Source: Janthinobacterium lividum PAMC 25724 (GTDB taxonomy: Bacteria; Pseudomonadota; Gammaproteobacteria; Burkholderiales; Burkholderiaceae_D). Taken from it: DNA of 64,000 nt. The stretch covers positions 181,392 to 245,391 of the forward strand of contig AHHB01000011.1 of assembly GCA_000242815.2 (NCBI GenBank). The letters run 5' to 3'. Below are positions 7,384 through 18,156 of this stretch, piece by piece; positions within the stretch are counted from its first letter, which is position 1, and every line of letters starts with the position of its first letter. Both the position numbers and the translations under genes were made by a program. The notes below the pieces were generated by a model that was not told the DNA's origin, searched no databases, and saw nothing but the letters and a program-made list of their open reading frames with translations.

Positions 7384-8191
7384 ATCGGCGGCAATGGAAA
7401 TCGGCCTGCAAGGCTCCGTATGGATGACGGTGGGCGGCGAGCACCTGGGCGGCGCCGGCCGCGTGGCATTGCTGGGTGCCATCGCCGAGTGTGGCTCTAT
7501 CACGCAGGCGGCCAAACTCGTCAAGATGAGTTACAAGGCGGCCTGGGACGCCATTGACGCGATGAACAATCTGGCTGGCGAGCCACTGGTCGAGCGTTTG
7601 ACTGGCGGCAAGGGCGGCGGCGGCACGCGGCTGACGCCACGCGGGCGTCAGCTGGTCGACAATTTCCGCATCATCGAGCGTGAGCATGCGCGCTACCTGC
7701 GCCAACTGGGCAGCCAGGCGGAAGGCATGGCCGACGATCTTTTACTCATACGCAGAATGGCCATGAAAACCACGGCACGCAATCAATTCCTGGGCAAAGT
7801 TGCCGAACTAAAACGCGGCGCCGTCAACGATGAAGTGACCCTGGAATTGCCGGGAGGCCAGCATATCGTTGCCGTCGTCACGCAGGGCAGCAGCGAGAGC
7901 CTGGGCCTGGTGCCGGGCGCGGAAGCGTTTGCGCTGATCAAGGCTTCGTCGATTATCCTCGTGCTTGAGGGCGCAGGGGCGCGCTATTCGGCGCGCAACC
8001 AGCTGAGCGGCATAGTCACGCGGGTGCAGACGGGCGCCGTCAACACGGAGGTGGTACTGGACTTGCCGCGCGGCGGCACGCTGGCGGCCATTATCACGCA
8101 GCAGAGCTGCACCGAGCTGGGCATCGCCCTCGGCAGCAGCGTGACGGCGCTGTTCAAAGCATCGAGCGTGATTTTGGGTGTGCCGGCGTAA
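7367..8191 (+). CDS. modE: Molybdate-responsive transcription regulator ModE
   Basis: A regulator of about 274 residues. The N-terminal winged helix-turn-helix has the LysR-like ModE pattern AECGSITQAAKLVKMSYKAAWDAIDAMNN. Two C-terminal Mop/TOBE repeats follow (about 137-200 and 210-272), each starting SARNQLSG- or TARNQFLGKV-like and ending KASS-VIL; these bind molybdate in ModE dimers. With Mo bound it should repress modABC at the operator at 5145-5170. The start is uncertain: GTG at 7367 has AGGG 6 bases upstream and overlaps modC by 17 bases, while ATG at 7394 lacks a good ribosome site. Confidence 0.9.
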   Translation: MNTLDKSAAMEIGLQGSVWMTVGGEHLGGAGRVALLGAIAECGSITQAAKLVKMSYKAAWDAIDAMNNLAGEPLVERLTGGKGGGGTRLTPRGRQLVDNFRIIEREHARYLRQLGSQAEGMADDLLLIRRMAMKTTARNQFLGKVAELKRGAVNDEVTLELPGGQHIVAVVTQGSSESLGLVPGAEAFALIKASSIILVLEGAGARYSARNQLSGIVTRVQTGAVNTEVVLDLPRGGTLAAIITQQSCTELGIALGSSVTALFKASSVILGVPA

Positions 8192-8196
8192 ATTGC

Positions 8197-8284
8197 GTAG
8201 GTCGGATTAGCGGCGGCACGCCGCGTAATCCGACAATATTGTTGGCGTATCATGTCGGATTACGCGCATGCGCTAATCCGACCT
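8197..8284. repeat. GTCGGATTA-type palindromic repeat pair, copy 1
   Basis: Two hairpins back to back: 8200-8234, with arms GTCGGATTA and TAATCCGAC around a GC-rich centre, and 8254-8282, with the same arms around CGCGCATGCG. Flanking bases read GTAGGTCGG on the left and CCGACCT on the right. A second copy with the same layout is at 42425-42526. It fills the space between convergent modE and the sensor kinase, and may act as a bidirectional terminator or REP-like element. Confidence 0.8.
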
Positions 8285-8289
8285 CTCTT

Positions 8290-11200
8290 TTAATCGTTCA
8301 GCCTGGACAACCAAGCGGACGCTGCCGCCAGCGCCTGCTCCAGTTCCTGCGCCGTGTGCGCCAGCAGCGCCGGCACCTCGTCCAGGCGGCCCGCGTCGAT
8401 GGCTTCCTCGGTAGCAAACGCGGCGCTTATCAGGCGCTTCGTGCCGAGGGTGCCAACGGAGCCGCGTACGCTGTGCAGGATGCGCGCCACGTCGCTGTGG
8501 TGGCCAGCCTGCAACGCTGTTTCGGCGTCGCGCACGGGCTTCATGCCTTTGCTCAATGCGTCTTCCACCATGCGCCGCAGCACGCCGCGCCCTTTCGCAT
8601 CGCGTCCCATCACGCGCATTAGCGGTGCCATGGAAAATACTTCCTCATCGGCAACGGCTACCGGCTCGGCTGTCTGCTCGGCTGTCTGTATGGGCGGGTG
8701 CTTATGCAGATGGCGCAGGATGACTTCCATCATCTCTTCCACCACCACGGGTTTGGCGATGAAATCGCTGATGCCGGCTGTCATGCAGCGCGCGCGCTCG
8801 GACGCCAGCACGCCTGCCGTCATGGCGATCACGGGCAAGTTCAAGCGTAGTTCCGTGCGGATGATGTGGGTGGCGCTAAAACCGTCCATGACGGGCATTT
8901 GCATGTCCATCAGCACGATGTCGTAGCGCAGCGCTTCGGTGCGCAGCCGTTCCACCGCTTGCAAGCCGTCGCCCACCACGTCCAGGGTGGCGCCCATGTG
9001 TTCGAGGATGCCGCGTGCCACCGCCTGGTTCAAATGGTTGTCTTCCACCAGCAAGAAATGCACGCCGGTCAGTTGCGTGCCGAGCGGCTGGTGCAGGATG
9101 CGCTGCACGTCGCCGTCGTTCTTGGCGATCAACGCCTGGTGCAGGGCATCGAACAGGCTCGATCCTGTGATCGGCTTCATCAGTACGACATCGGCCTCGG
9201 CCGCGCTGGAGATCGCTTCCAGATGGTTGCGGGCGAAGGCGTTGACCATCACTACGATGGGCTGGCGCTGGCCGCCGGCCGCCTGGCGGATGGCCTTGGC
9301 CGTAGCCAGGCCATCCATCACGGGCATGTGCCAGTCGGCCAGCACCACATCGTAGGGCTGCTGCTGTGCCAGGCGTTCGCGGTACAGTTCGATGGCGGCA
9401 AAGCCGGAATCGACTTCGTCGGCTTGCCAGCCCCACGCTTCGATCAGCTTGACGATCAGTTCGCGCGCGGTGCGGTTATCGTCGGCTACCAGCAGGCGCA
9501 GCTGGCCCAAGGCTGGCGTGCGCCGCGTTTCGGCTGCTTGCGCCAGCATCTCGAATGGCACGCTGAAAGAGAAGCGGCTGCCCTTGCCTTCGCTGCTGGC
9601 GACGGCGATGTCGCCGCCCATCATGTGGATCAGCTGCTTGCTGATGGCCAGGCCCAGGCCCGTGCCGCCGAAGCGCCGCGTGATGCTCTGGTCGCCCTGT
9701 GAAAACGCGGCAAACAGCTGCTGTTGCTGCAGTTCCGTCATGCCGATGCCCGTGTCGCGCACTTCGAAGCGCAGCCAGGCGCGCCCTTTCCCGCTTTCGG
9801 CTTTGCTGACGGCCACCACCACTTCGCCGTTCTCGGTAAACTTGATGGCGTTGCCAGCGAGGTTGACGAGGATTTGTAGCAGGCGCTGGGCGTCGCCTAC
9901 CAGGCACCGCGGCACGTCGGGCTCGACGGCGATGGCCAGTTCCAGCTCCTTTTTGCCCGCATTCATGGTCATCGTCGTGGCCAGGGAATTCATGACTTCA
10001 TCGAGGTCGAACTCGACGGGCGACAATTCCATGCGGCGCGCTTCGATCTTCGAATAATCGAGCACGTCGTTGAGGATGCCCAGCAGTGATTGGCCCGCCA
10101 CGCGCACCATGGTCAGATACTTGCGCTGTTCCGTGTCGAGCTTGGTATTTCCCAGCAGGTACACCATGCCCAGCACGGCATTGAGGGGTGTGCGGATTTC
10201 ATGACTCATATTGGCTACGAAGTCGCTCTTTGCGCGGTTGGCCGCCTCGGCCCGGTCGCGCTCCTGTTCCAACTCCTCCGCGCGTGCTTCGAGCTCTTGC
10301 TGCAGGCGATCGCGTTCGCTCATCAGGTCGTTGAACGCTTCCGTCAGTTCGCCGATCTCGTCGCGCTGCCGCACCGGTACCGGGCTGAAACGGCTACCGC
10401 TGGTGCGCAGCGCTTGCAGGGTGTCGCGCAGGCGTACCAGCGGCGACAGCAGGCGCACGGTAAGCCAGCCCAGAACAAAAGCGGCCAGCAGCGAAGCGAG
10501 AATGCCCCACAGCACCAGCCGGTACAGCACACCATCGAACGGCTCGAAGGCATCATCGACGGGCAGCGAGGTAGCCAGCAGCCAGTTCACCGATTTCAGG
10601 CGCTTGAAGCTGTTGACGGCCGTGATGCCGCGGCTGTCGGTGCTGATCATGCTGCCTTCGCCATCTTGTTTCAGCAGCGCGGTGGTCGCCAGATTGGTGT
10701 CCGGCTGGCGCGGCTGCAGCAAACGGCTGGGGTCGGGGTGCAGCACGTAGCGCGGCACGGCGCCGCGCGTGAGAATCGAGTAATAGCCGTTCTTGCCGAT
10801 TTTTTCCGAGCGCAGGCGCCCCAGCAGGTTGTCCTTGTACAAACGCAGCACGCCGACCACCATGCCGGCCACCTGGCCATCGGCGGCCATGACGGGTGCG
10901 ACCATTTGCACGATGGGCATGCCGCTCGACTTGCTCAGCATTGGCTCGGTGATCATGGGTAGGCGCGTGCGCAGGACGGTCTGGAAATACTCGCGCTCGG
11001 TGACGTTGATGCCTGCGCGCCCCTTGACGAGCGGCATGTCGGCCACGATGGCGCCTTGCGCGTCGAGCACCAGTACATCGTCGAACAGGACTAGCATCGA
11101 GCGCCGCGTATAGTATTGGCGCAATTGGGCGGGCTGTGCGATCAATTCCGGCGGCTGCTGCCTGGCCGTCAGGGTGACAATCTGCAGCAGCATGCCCAGC

Positions 11201-11376
11201 TTGTCGTCGAGCTCGGCAGCGGTGCGCGTGATCAGCGAGTATTGCTGGCCCAGCAGTACTTGGCTGAAGTCGTCGCGCATGTGCTGCACCTGGATCATGG
11301 TGACCAGCGCGATCATGGCGATCGAGGTCAGGCTGGTGGCCAGGGCGACTTTTGCTTTAATGCCGAGAGGCTTCAT
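8290..11376 (-). CDS. Hybrid sensor histidine kinase with two receivers and an HPt domain
   Basis: A 1028-residue membrane sensor. There is a TM helix at about 10-30, a periplasmic Cache-like sensor at about 35-280, TM2 at about 284-306, HAMP, a coiled-coil linker, HisKA with phospho-accepting His392 ([17 protein letters not shown]), a HATPase domain with [13 protein letters not shown] and [10 protein letters not shown], receiver 1 ([11 protein letters not shown]), receiver 2 ([11 protein letters not shown]) and an HPt domain near the end ([12 protein letters not shown], phospho-His in LHSVRG). All parts of a BarA/ArcB-type phosphorelay are on one chain. The start at 11376 is supported by AAGGAC 3-8 bases upstream. 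No cognate response regulator is next to it, so its target and signal are unknown. Confidence 0.93.
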   Translation of the reverse strand: MKPLGIKAKVALATSLTSIAMIALVTMIQVQHMRDDFSQVLLGQQYSLITRTAAELDDKLGMLLQIVTLTARQQPPELIAQPAQLRQYYTRRSMLVLFDDVLVLDAQGAIVADMPLVKGRAGINVTEREYFQTVLRTRLPMITEPMLSKSSGMPIVQMVAPVMAADGQVAGMVVGVLRLYKDNLLGRLRSEKIGKNGYYSILTRGAVPRYVLHPDPSRLLQPRQPDTNLATTALLKQDGEGSMISTDSRGITAVNSFKRLKSVNWLLATSLPVDDAFEPFDGVLYRLVLWGILASLLAAFVLGWLTVRLLSPLVRLRDTLQALRTSGSRFSPVPVRQRDEIGELTEAFNDLMSERDRLQQELEARAEELEQERDRAEAANRAKSDFVANMSHEIRTPLNAVLGMVYLLGNTKLDTEQRKYLTMVRVAGQSLLGILNDVLDYSKIEARRMELSPVEFDLDEVMNSLATTMTMNAGKKELELAIAVEPDVPRCLVGDAQRLLQILVNLAGNAIKFTENGEVVVAVSKAESGKGRAWLRFEVRDTGIGMTELQQQQLFAAFSQGDQSITRRFGGTGLGLAISKQLIHMMGGDIAVASSEGKGSRFSFSVPFEMLAQAAETRRTPALGQLRLLVADDNRTARELIVKLIEAWGWQADEVDSGFAAIELYRERLAQQQPYDVVLADWHMPVMDGLATAKAIRQAAGGQRQPIVVMVNAFARNHLEAISSAAEADVVLMKPITGSSLFDALHQALIAKNDGDVQRILHQPLGTQLTGVHFLLVEDNHLNQAVARGILEHMGATLDVVGDGLQAVERLRTEALRYDIVLMDMQMPVMDGFSATHIIRTELRLNLPVIAMTAGVLASERARCMTAGISDFIAKPVVVEEMMEVILRHLHKHPPIQTAEQTAEPVAVADEEVFSMAPLMRVMGRDAKGRGVLRRMVEDALSKGMKPVRDAETALQAGHHSDVARILHSVRGSVGTLGTKRLISAAFATEEAIDAGRLDEVPALLAHTAQELEQALAAASAWLSRLND

Positions 11377-11615
11377 GATGTCCTTTTGAGTACCGGGCGG
11401 CACAGACGGCAGATAACGCCTTCAAGAATTCTCCTATCAATACATTAACTTTGCAAGCGGCGCTGAGTAAATTGCCCTCCCCGTATGGGCTTTTGACGAT
11501 GTTGCCATATAATTAAAGGATGGACGTCGTTTATTCACCGAAATTACGCTGAAATTGGCACACGGCAACTCTGTATGCAGTAAACTTGTCATTGCATTTT
11601 CTAAAAGGTACCGAC

Positions 11616-12374
11616 ATGACTGAAGCGCTCCTCACTCTCACCTTGCCCGCAGTGAACGTGGAAGCATTGCGTGCGCGATGTTCGACTTGCAGCATGCATC
11701 AATTGTGCCTGCCGATGGGTCTCGATGTGGGCGACATGGACAGGCTAGACCAGATCATCGGCCGTCGTCGCAAGATTGTGCGTGGTGCCTCGCTGTTTCG
11801 CATCGGCGATTCGTTCCAGAACTTGTACGCGATTCGTCTGGGGCATTTCAAGACGTACCAGATCAATCCTGGCGGCGAAGAGCAAGTGACGGGTTTTCAG
11901 ATGGCCGGCGAACTGCTGGGCATGGATGCCATCAGCGCCGACCGCCACCACTGTAATGCGGTGGCGCTGGAAGATAGTGAAGTGTGTGAAATTCCATTTT
12001 CCAGCCTGGAACAATTGCTGGGTAATATGCCAACCTTGCTGCGCCATTTCCATCGCATGATGAGTCAGGAAATCACGCGCGAGCAAAGTGTCATGCTGTT
12101 ACTGGGCAATATGCAGGCGACCCAGCGTTTTGCCGCCTTTATCGTCAACCTGGCTTCGCGTTATGAAGCGCGCGGCTATTCGGCCAGCAAATTTCAGCTG
12201 CGCATGTCGCGCGAGGAAATTGGTAACTACCTGGGGTTGACCATCGAGAGCGTCAGCCGCTTATTGTCGAAGTTTAAGAAGGAAGGCTGGCTGCGCGTTT
12301 CCAACCGCGAGATCGAGATCTTGCAGCCGGCAATATTGAAGGCCATTACGGCCGGCACGGACGTCTGCAAATAA
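11616..12374 (+). CDS. fnr: Oxygen-responsive regulator of the Fnr/Anr type
   Basis: A 252-residue Crp/Fnr-family activator. Cys22, Cys25, Cys31 (RCSTCSMHQLC) and Cys113 (HHCNAVAL) reproduce the four ligands of the oxygen-labile 4Fe-4S cluster of FNR. A cyclic-nucleotide-like beta roll follows, then a dimer helix and a helix-turn-helix whose recognition helix carries ESVSR, the residues that in FNR read TTGAT half sites. It should activate genes at low oxygen, and perfect Fnr boxes are seen at 17810 and 24636 in front of the cco and aer genes. The ATG at 11616 has AAAAGG upstream; the longer in-frame reading from 11586 has no such support. Confidence 0.95.
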   Translation: MTEALLTLTLPAVNVEALRARCSTCSMHQLCLPMGLDVGDMDRLDQIIGRRRKIVRGASLFRIGDSFQNLYAIRLGHFKTYQINPGGEEQVTGFQMAGELLGMDAISADRHHCNAVALEDSEVCEIPFSSLEQLLGNMPTLLRHFHRMMSQEITREQSVMLLLGNMQATQRFAAFIVNLASRYEARGYSASKFQLRMSREEIGNYLGLTIESVSRLLSKFKKEGWLRVSNREIEILQPAILKAITAGTDVCK

Positions 12375-12384
12375 TAGCACCGTC

Positions 12385-12484
12385 AAAACCTGCTGCGCGT
12401 CGCGCTTTGCGGCCTGCGATGCTCGCTGTGCTCTAGCACAGCTGCGCTCTTAGCCACAAATCACTGCCGCTCGCTACGGTTTTT
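12385..12484. repeat. Long imperfect inverted repeat between fnr and ccoH
   Basis: Outer arms AAAACC (12385) and GGTTTT (12478) enclose partly complementary GC-rich flanks and a perfect central hairpin GCTGTGC-TCTA-GCACAGC at 12425-12442. It fills the whole gap between two convergent genes and probably serves as a terminator in both directions. The layout suggests a dispersed repeat type, but no second copy was found in this window. Confidence 0.5.
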
Positions 12485-12499
12485 TCCCGGCGCTGTACG

Positions 12500-13024
12500 T
12501 TATAGCTCTGCATCCGCCTGCAGCGCGATGCTGCGCTGCAGTGGCCAGGTCCAGATGCCGGACAGGCGCCACTCGCGTTTGTCGTTTTCCACCAGCACTT
12601 GCCAGCGGCTGCGCTCTAGCATCGGTAGCGCTACTGAGAAGTTGCCGGCCGCATCGGGCTGCACCAGTAGCTTGATATCTTTTTCCGGCAGGGTCGCATG
12701 CGCCAGGTGCAGCTGCAACGGACCCTGGTAAGCCTTGCCGACGCTGCGCACGGAACCACTGAGACGCGCCGACGCCACGTCATAGGACAGGCTGGTAGCC
12801 ATCGCCAGCTTGCTGGCGACCGTATCGCGTCGCAAGTCCTGGTTGATGGCCTTACCTTGCTTGTAATAATCGCCCACCACCAGCGCATCGGGCTGCGTAA
12901 ACGCGATATACGCCATGCAGCTGCCAACGACCATGGACAGGCCGGGACCTATCATCAGCAGCCAAGGCCAGCGATGCTTGTACCATGGTGCAACGGGTGC
13001 TTGCAGCTTGAGGCTGTCGGACAT
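12500..13024 (-). CDS. ccoH: cbb3 oxidase assembly protein CcoH
   Basis: A 174-residue FixH/CcoH-family protein with one N-terminal membrane helix (about 19-43, PWLLMIGPGLSMVVGSCMAYIAF) and a periplasmic domain. Family traits are the VVGDYYKQGKAINQDLRRD stretch just after the helix and the closing RLSGIWTWP-like strand. CcoH interacts with the cbb3 oxidase during assembly and is required for stable complex in other bacteria. A ribosome site AAGGAG lies 6 bases upstream. It is last in the ccoNOQPGH series but is separated from ccoG by 147 bases holding a palindromic repeat, so co-transcription may be weaker here. Confidence 0.92.
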   Translation of the reverse strand: MSDSLKLQAPVAPWYKHRWPWLLMIGPGLSMVVGSCMAYIAFTQPDALVVGDYYKQGKAINQDLRRDTVASKLAMATSLSYDVASARLSGSVRSVGKAYQGPLQLHLAHATLPEKDIKLLVQPDAAGNFSVALPMLERSRWQVLVENDKREWRLSGIWTWPLQRSIALQADAEL

Positions 13025-13038
13025 TTTGTTCTCCTTGA

Positions 13039-13161
13039 GGGCAGGCCCTTTGGGCCTGACCCCAGCTTTTGCTTCTGGGTTGAAAATAAAGTAAAGCTAA
13101 CGCATGTTTGATGCTGGCCCAACGGCGAAATGCCGGGGTCAGACCCGAGGGATCTGACCCC
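13039..13161. repeat. GGGGTCAGACCC-type palindromic repeat, copy A
   Basis: Two palindromes flank about 70 bases: GGGCAGGCCC-TTT-GGGCCTGACCCC (13039-13063) and GGGGTCAGACCC-GAG-GGATCTGACCCC (13135-13161). Next to the first, AGCTTTTGCTTCTGGGTT read on the other strand matches the AACCCAAAAGCAATAGCT stretch beside copy B at 46474-46577. It sits between ccoG and ccoH. Confidence 0.85.
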
Positions 13162-13171
13162 AACATCAACC

Positions 13172-14556
<1,385 letters not shown>

Positions 14557-14557
<1 letters not shown>

Positions 14558-15477
14558 TATTTCACGGGTGTCTGTGGATTCGACAGGCTCCAGACGTACG
14601 CCGACAGTACGTGCACTTTCGATTCCCCAAGGAAATCGTTGAAGGCCGGCATGGCGTTATTGCGCCCCTTGCGGATGGTTTCCATGATGGTATCGGCGCT
14701 GCCGCCGTACAGCCAGATCTTGTCCGTCAGGTTAGGCGAACCCAGCATCTGGTTGCCCTTCGCATCGGCACCATGGCAAGCCATGCAGGCGCCGAACTTG
14801 GCCTTGCCCAATACCGACTTGACCGGGTCCGAGGTCGAACCGGACAGGCTCAGCACATAATGGGCCACGTTCTCGACATCCTTTTCGGAGCCCAGGGCGG
14901 CACCCATCGGTGGCATCTGCCCATTGCGGCCGTGCATGATGGTCGTCTTGATGACGTCAGGTTCGCCGCCATACAGCCAATCCTTGTCAGTCAGGTTAGG
15001 GAAGCCCTTGTTGCCGCGTGCATCCGAACCGTGGCATTGCGCGCAGTAGGTCAGGAACAAACGCTGGCCGATGGCTTGCGCCTGCGGATCGGCGGCCACC
15101 GTCTTCAAGTCCTGGCTCAGGTACTTGTTGAACAGGGGACCGTAGTCGGCTTCCGCTTTCTTCAGCTCTTCCTCGTACTGGCCTGTCGATTTCCAGCCCA
15201 GGCTACCGGCATAGTTGCCCAGGCCCGGATACAGGAACAGATATGCCAGGGCGAAGACGATGGTGATGTAGAACAACCACATCCACCAGCGCGGCATCGG
15301 CGTATTGAGTTCCTTCAAGTCCTCGTCCCAGACGTGGCCCGTGGTGCCATCGGCAGGGGCACCGGCAGCCACTTTGACCTTCGACTGCGAGTACAGCAGC
15401 ACGCCGCAGCCGATGATGCCCAGCAAGGACAATACGATGATGTAAATATTCCAGAAGCCATTGGTAAAGTCAGCCAT
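14557..15477 (-). CDS. ccoP: cbb3 oxidase subunit III, dihaem cytochrome CcoP
   Basis: A 306-residue subunit with two N-terminal membrane segments (about 10-30 and 62-83) and two periplasmic c-type haem sites, CAQCH at 145-149 and CMACH at 231-235, with Met ligands expected in NGQMPPMG and NNAMPAF. It passes electrons to CcoO and CcoN. The ATG at 15477 overlaps the ccoQ end by 8 bases and is preceded by AGGGGAG; an upstream start within ccoQ coding sequence is not plausible. Confidence 0.96.
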
Positions 15478-15682
15478 GGTTGCGCTCCCCTTGTGCCGGC
15501 ACGGGCATAGATACCGGCGCGGCCGGATAGTCGAGCGCTTCGTCGTCGAACGGCAGGTTCGCCGCCGCGTCAAAGTCGCTATTGCTGCGGCTGAAAGTCC
15601 ACCACAGGATGCCTGCGAACGTCGTAAAGGAAACCACCGTCATGACGCTGCTGGCGCTGTCAAACAGGTTGTCGATTGCCAT
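15470..15682 (-). CDS. ccoQ: cbb3 oxidase small subunit CcoQ
   Basis: A 70-residue single-helix protein. The membrane segment (about 13-30) contains the WWTF end typical of CcoQ/FixQ, followed by an acidic cytoplasmic tail. CcoQ protects or stabilises the assembled cbb3 oxidase in several proteobacteria. It begins 1 base after the ccoO stop and overlaps ccoP by 8 bases, the usual O-Q-P order. Confidence 0.93.
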   Translation of the reverse strand: MAIDNLFDSASSVMTVVSFTTFAGILWWTFSRSNSDFDAAANLPFDDEALDYPAAPVSMPVPAQGERNHG

Positions 15683-15683
15683 G

Positions 15684-16298
15684 CTAATTCCTTGTTTTAA
15701 TTAATGTACCGAGGCCTTGCAGATAGGCGACCAGGGCGTCCTCTTCGGTCTTGTCCTGCAGCTGTGCCGGACCGGCCGTGATTTCTTCATCGCTGTATGG
15801 CTGGCCCAGGCGTTTCAGGGCGCGCATCTTCGGCATGATGTCGTCAGGCACCAGTTTGGTCTTCGCCAGCCATGGGTAGGCTGGCATGTTCGACTCGGGC
15901 ACCACGTCGCGCGGGTTGTTCAAGTGCGTGCGGTGCCATTCATCGCTGTAGCGGGCACCCACGCGGGCCAGGTCCGGCCCCGTGCGCTTGGAACCCCACT
16001 GGAACGGACGGTCATACACGAACTCGCCAGCGACCGAATAATGGCCATAGCGTTCCGTTTCCGCGCGCAGCGGACGCACCATCTGCGAGTGGCAGTTGTA
16101 GCAGCCTTCGCGCACGTAAATGTCGCGGCCCGCCAGGCGTAGCGGCGAGTACGGCTTCAGGCCGGCGATCGGTTCCGTCGTGCTCTTCTGGAAGAACAGG
16201 GGAACGATCTCGACGGCGCCGCCGACGCTGATCACTAGCGTGACCAGGGCGATCAGCAGCCAGGGGTTTTTCTCAATCCATGCATGTGAAAATTTCAT
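15684..16298 (-). CDS. ccoO: cbb3 oxidase subunit II, monohaem cytochrome CcoO
   Basis: A 204-residue subunit with one N-terminal membrane helix (about 14-35) and one c-type haem site CYNCH at 66-70; the probable axial Met is in ESNMPAYPW. It relays electrons between CcoP and the catalytic subunit CcoN. It begins 15 bases after ccoN and ends one base before ccoQ, so the genes are surely co-transcribed. Confidence 0.96.
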   Translation of the reverse strand: MKFSHAWIEKNPWLLIALVTLVISVGGAVEIVPLFFQKSTTEPIAGLKPYSPLRLAGRDIYVREGCYNCHSQMVRPLRAETERYGHYSVAGEFVYDRPFQWGSKRTGPDLARVGARYSDEWHRTHLNNPRDVVPESNMPAYPWLAKTKLVPDDIMPKMRALKRLGQPYSDEEITAGPAQLQDKTEEDALVAYLQGLGTLIKTRN

Positions 16299-16313
16299 TT
16301 GCTTTCGCTCCTA

Positions 16314-17741
16314 TCAGGCGTGCGCCGCGTTCAGTTCTGGAATGCGGGCGACGGGGAGTTTGCTGCCGCGCAAGGTCATCCAGGTGTTGTAGCCCATGAT
16401 GCACATACCCGACAGGTACAGCAGGCCACCGCCCACGCGCACCACATAGTACGGATACGTTGCTTTCACGCTCTCGACAAAGGTGTAGGTCAGGGTGCCG
16501 TCCGGATTGACCGCACGCCACATCAGGCCCTGCATCACGCCGGCGATCCACATTGCCGCGATGTACAGCACGATGCCGATGGTAGCCACCCAGAAATGCA
16601 CGTCGACCAGGCGCGTGCTATACATCTGCGTGCGGCCCGCCAGGCGTGGCAGCAGATAGTAGATCGAACCCATGGTGATGAAGCCCACCCAACCCAGGGC
16701 ACCTCCATGCACGTGGGCAACGGTCCAGTCGGTATAGTGCGACAGCGAGTTGATGGTCTTGATCGACATCATCGGACCTTCGAAGGTGGCGATGCCGTAG
16801 AACGACAGCGAGACGATCATGAATTTCAGGATCGGATCGGTGCGCAGCTTGTGCCAGGCACCCGACAGGGTCATGATGCCGTTGATCATGCCGCCCCAGC
16901 TTGGTGCCAGCAGGACCAGCGAGAAGACCATGCCGATCGATTGCGTCCAGTCAGGCAATGCCGTGTAGTGCAGGTGATGCGGGCCGGCCCACATGTAGGT
17001 GAAGATCAGCGCCCAGAAGTGGACGATGGACAGGCGGTACGAGTACACGGGGCGCTCGGCCTGTTTTGGAATGAAGTAGTAGACCATGCCCAGGTAGCCG
17101 GCGGTCAGGATGAAACCCACCGCGTTATGGCCGTACCACCACTGTATCATGGCGTCCTGCACGCCCGCATAGGCGGAATATGACTTCGTAAACGACGCTG
17201 GCATGACGGCGCCATTGACCACGTGCAAAATCGTCACGGCCAGGATGTAGGCACCGAAGAACCAGTTGGCCACGTAGATGTGCTTGACCTTGCGCTTGAT
17301 CAAGGTACCAAAGAACACGATGGCGTAGGCGATCCAGACGACGGCGATCAGGATGGAAATGGGCCACTCCAGCTCGGCGTATTCCTTGCCGCGCGTCAGG
17401 CCCATGGGCAGGGTGACGACGGCGCACAGGATCACCGCTTGCCAGCCCCAGAACGTGAAGGCAGCCAGTTTGTCGGAAAACAGACGCACCTGGCAGGTGC
17501 GTTGTACGACGTAGTACGAGGTGGCGAACAGGCCGCAGATGCCGAAGGCGAAAATCACCGCATTCGTGTGCAGCGGACGCAAACGTCCGTATGTTAGCCA
17601 CGGTATGTCGAGGTTCAGGGCAGGCCAGGCCAACTGAGCGGCGATGATAACGCCAACCAGCATGCCGATGATGCCCCATACCACAGTAGCGACCGCGAAT
17701 TGCTTCACGATCTTGTAGTTATAGTTCAGCGATTGATCCAC
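16314..17741 (-). CDS. ccoN: cbb3 oxidase catalytic subunit I CcoN
   Basis: A 475-residue membrane protein with about twelve helices. Histidine ligands of the haem b and haem b3/CuB centre appear in [26 protein letters not shown] and [10 protein letters not shown]. It reduces oxygen to water with very high affinity, and pumps protons, as the terminal oxidase for microaerobic respiration. It is the first gene of ccoNOQP-GH. A perfect Fnr box lies about 75 bases upstream of the start, so induction at low oxygen by the neighbouring fnr product is expected. Confidence 0.97.
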   Translation of the reverse strand: MDQSLNYNYKIVKQFAVATVVWGIIGMLVGVIIAAQLAWPALNLDIPWLTYGRLRPLHTNAVIFAFGICGLFATSYYVVQRTCQVRLFSDKLAAFTFWGWQAVILCAVVTLPMGLTRGKEYAELEWPISILIAVVWIAYAIVFFGTLIKRKVKHIYVANWFFGAYILAVTILHVVNGAVMPASFTKSYSAYAGVQDAMIQWWYGHNAVGFILTAGYLGMVYYFIPKQAERPVYSYRLSIVHFWALIFTYMWAGPHHLHYTALPDWTQSIGMVFSLVLLAPSWGGMINGIMTLSGAWHKLRTDPILKFMIVSLSFYGIATFEGPMMSIKTINSLSHYTDWTVAHVHGGALGWVGFITMGSIYYLLPRLAGRTQMYSTRLVDVHFWVATIGIVLYIAAMWIAGVMQGLMWRAVNPDGTLTYTFVESVKATYPYYVVRVGGGLLYLSGMCIMGYNTWMTLRGSKLPVARIPELNAAHA

Positions 17742-17809
17742 AAAGACTCTCCCTGGAATTACTATTTATAATGGTGGGCAGAGAGTAAGTGTTTGACCGC
17801 GAAAAAACT

Positions 17810-17823
17810 TTGATGTGGATCAA
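17810..17823 (-). promoter_or_regulatory. Fnr box upstream of ccoN
   Basis: TTGAT-GTGG-ATCAA is a perfect match to the Fnr/Anr consensus TTGAT-N4-ATCAA. It is centred about 75 bases before the ccoN start, leaving room for a promoter at the usual -41.5 position. The other perfect box in the window is at 24636. Confidence 0.92.
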
Positions 17824-17882
17824 AATTCCCCGGATGAAACAAGCGTAGTTAACTGACATCGAAATAAAGTGATATTTCGCTC

Positions 17883-17904
17883 AAAAAAGCCATGCAAGAT
17901 GGCT
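17883..17904 (-). terminator. Terminator after ccoS
   Basis: On the minus strand AGCCAT and ATGGCT form a short stem around a 5-base loop, followed by six T. It lies 69 bases after the ccoS stop and upstream of the ccoN Fnr box, so it separates the ccoIS transcript from ccoN. Confidence 0.75.
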
Positions 17905-17973
17905 GCAAGCGGGGCTCGATGCGGGGCAGACGCGCCGGCCATGGCGTGCAGGACGCCAGCCGGGCTGAGGCGG

Positions 17974-18153
17974 TCAGGGATGCGGTTCGCCGGGCGCCGG
18001 CGGCCTGACCGGCGTATCGTCGTCTTGCAGCACGCGCAAGCCCGGTCCGACGAGATCGTCGAACTGGCCGCTATCGGAGGCGGTGAAATACACCCACAGC
18101 GCGATGAAGACGACCATGACGCTTAAGGGAATGAGCAGGTAGAGTGCTTCCAT
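17974..18153 (-). CDS. ccoS: cbb3 oxidase maturation protein CcoS
   Basis: A small gene of 59 residues, starting MEALYLLIPLSVMVVFIALW and continuing through one membrane helix into VYFTASDSGQFDDL and a charged, Pro-rich tail. The helix followed by SGQFDDL is the signature of CcoS/FixS, which is needed for cofactor insertion (haem b and copper) into cbb3 oxidase. It starts 3 bases after the ccoI stop, the standard ccoI-ccoS arrangement, and is translated from ATG at 18153. Confidence 0.93.
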   Translation of the reverse strand: MEALYLLIPLSVMVVFIALWVYFTASDSGQFDDLVGPGLRVLQDDDTPVRPPAPGEPHP

Positions 18154-18156
18154 GGT

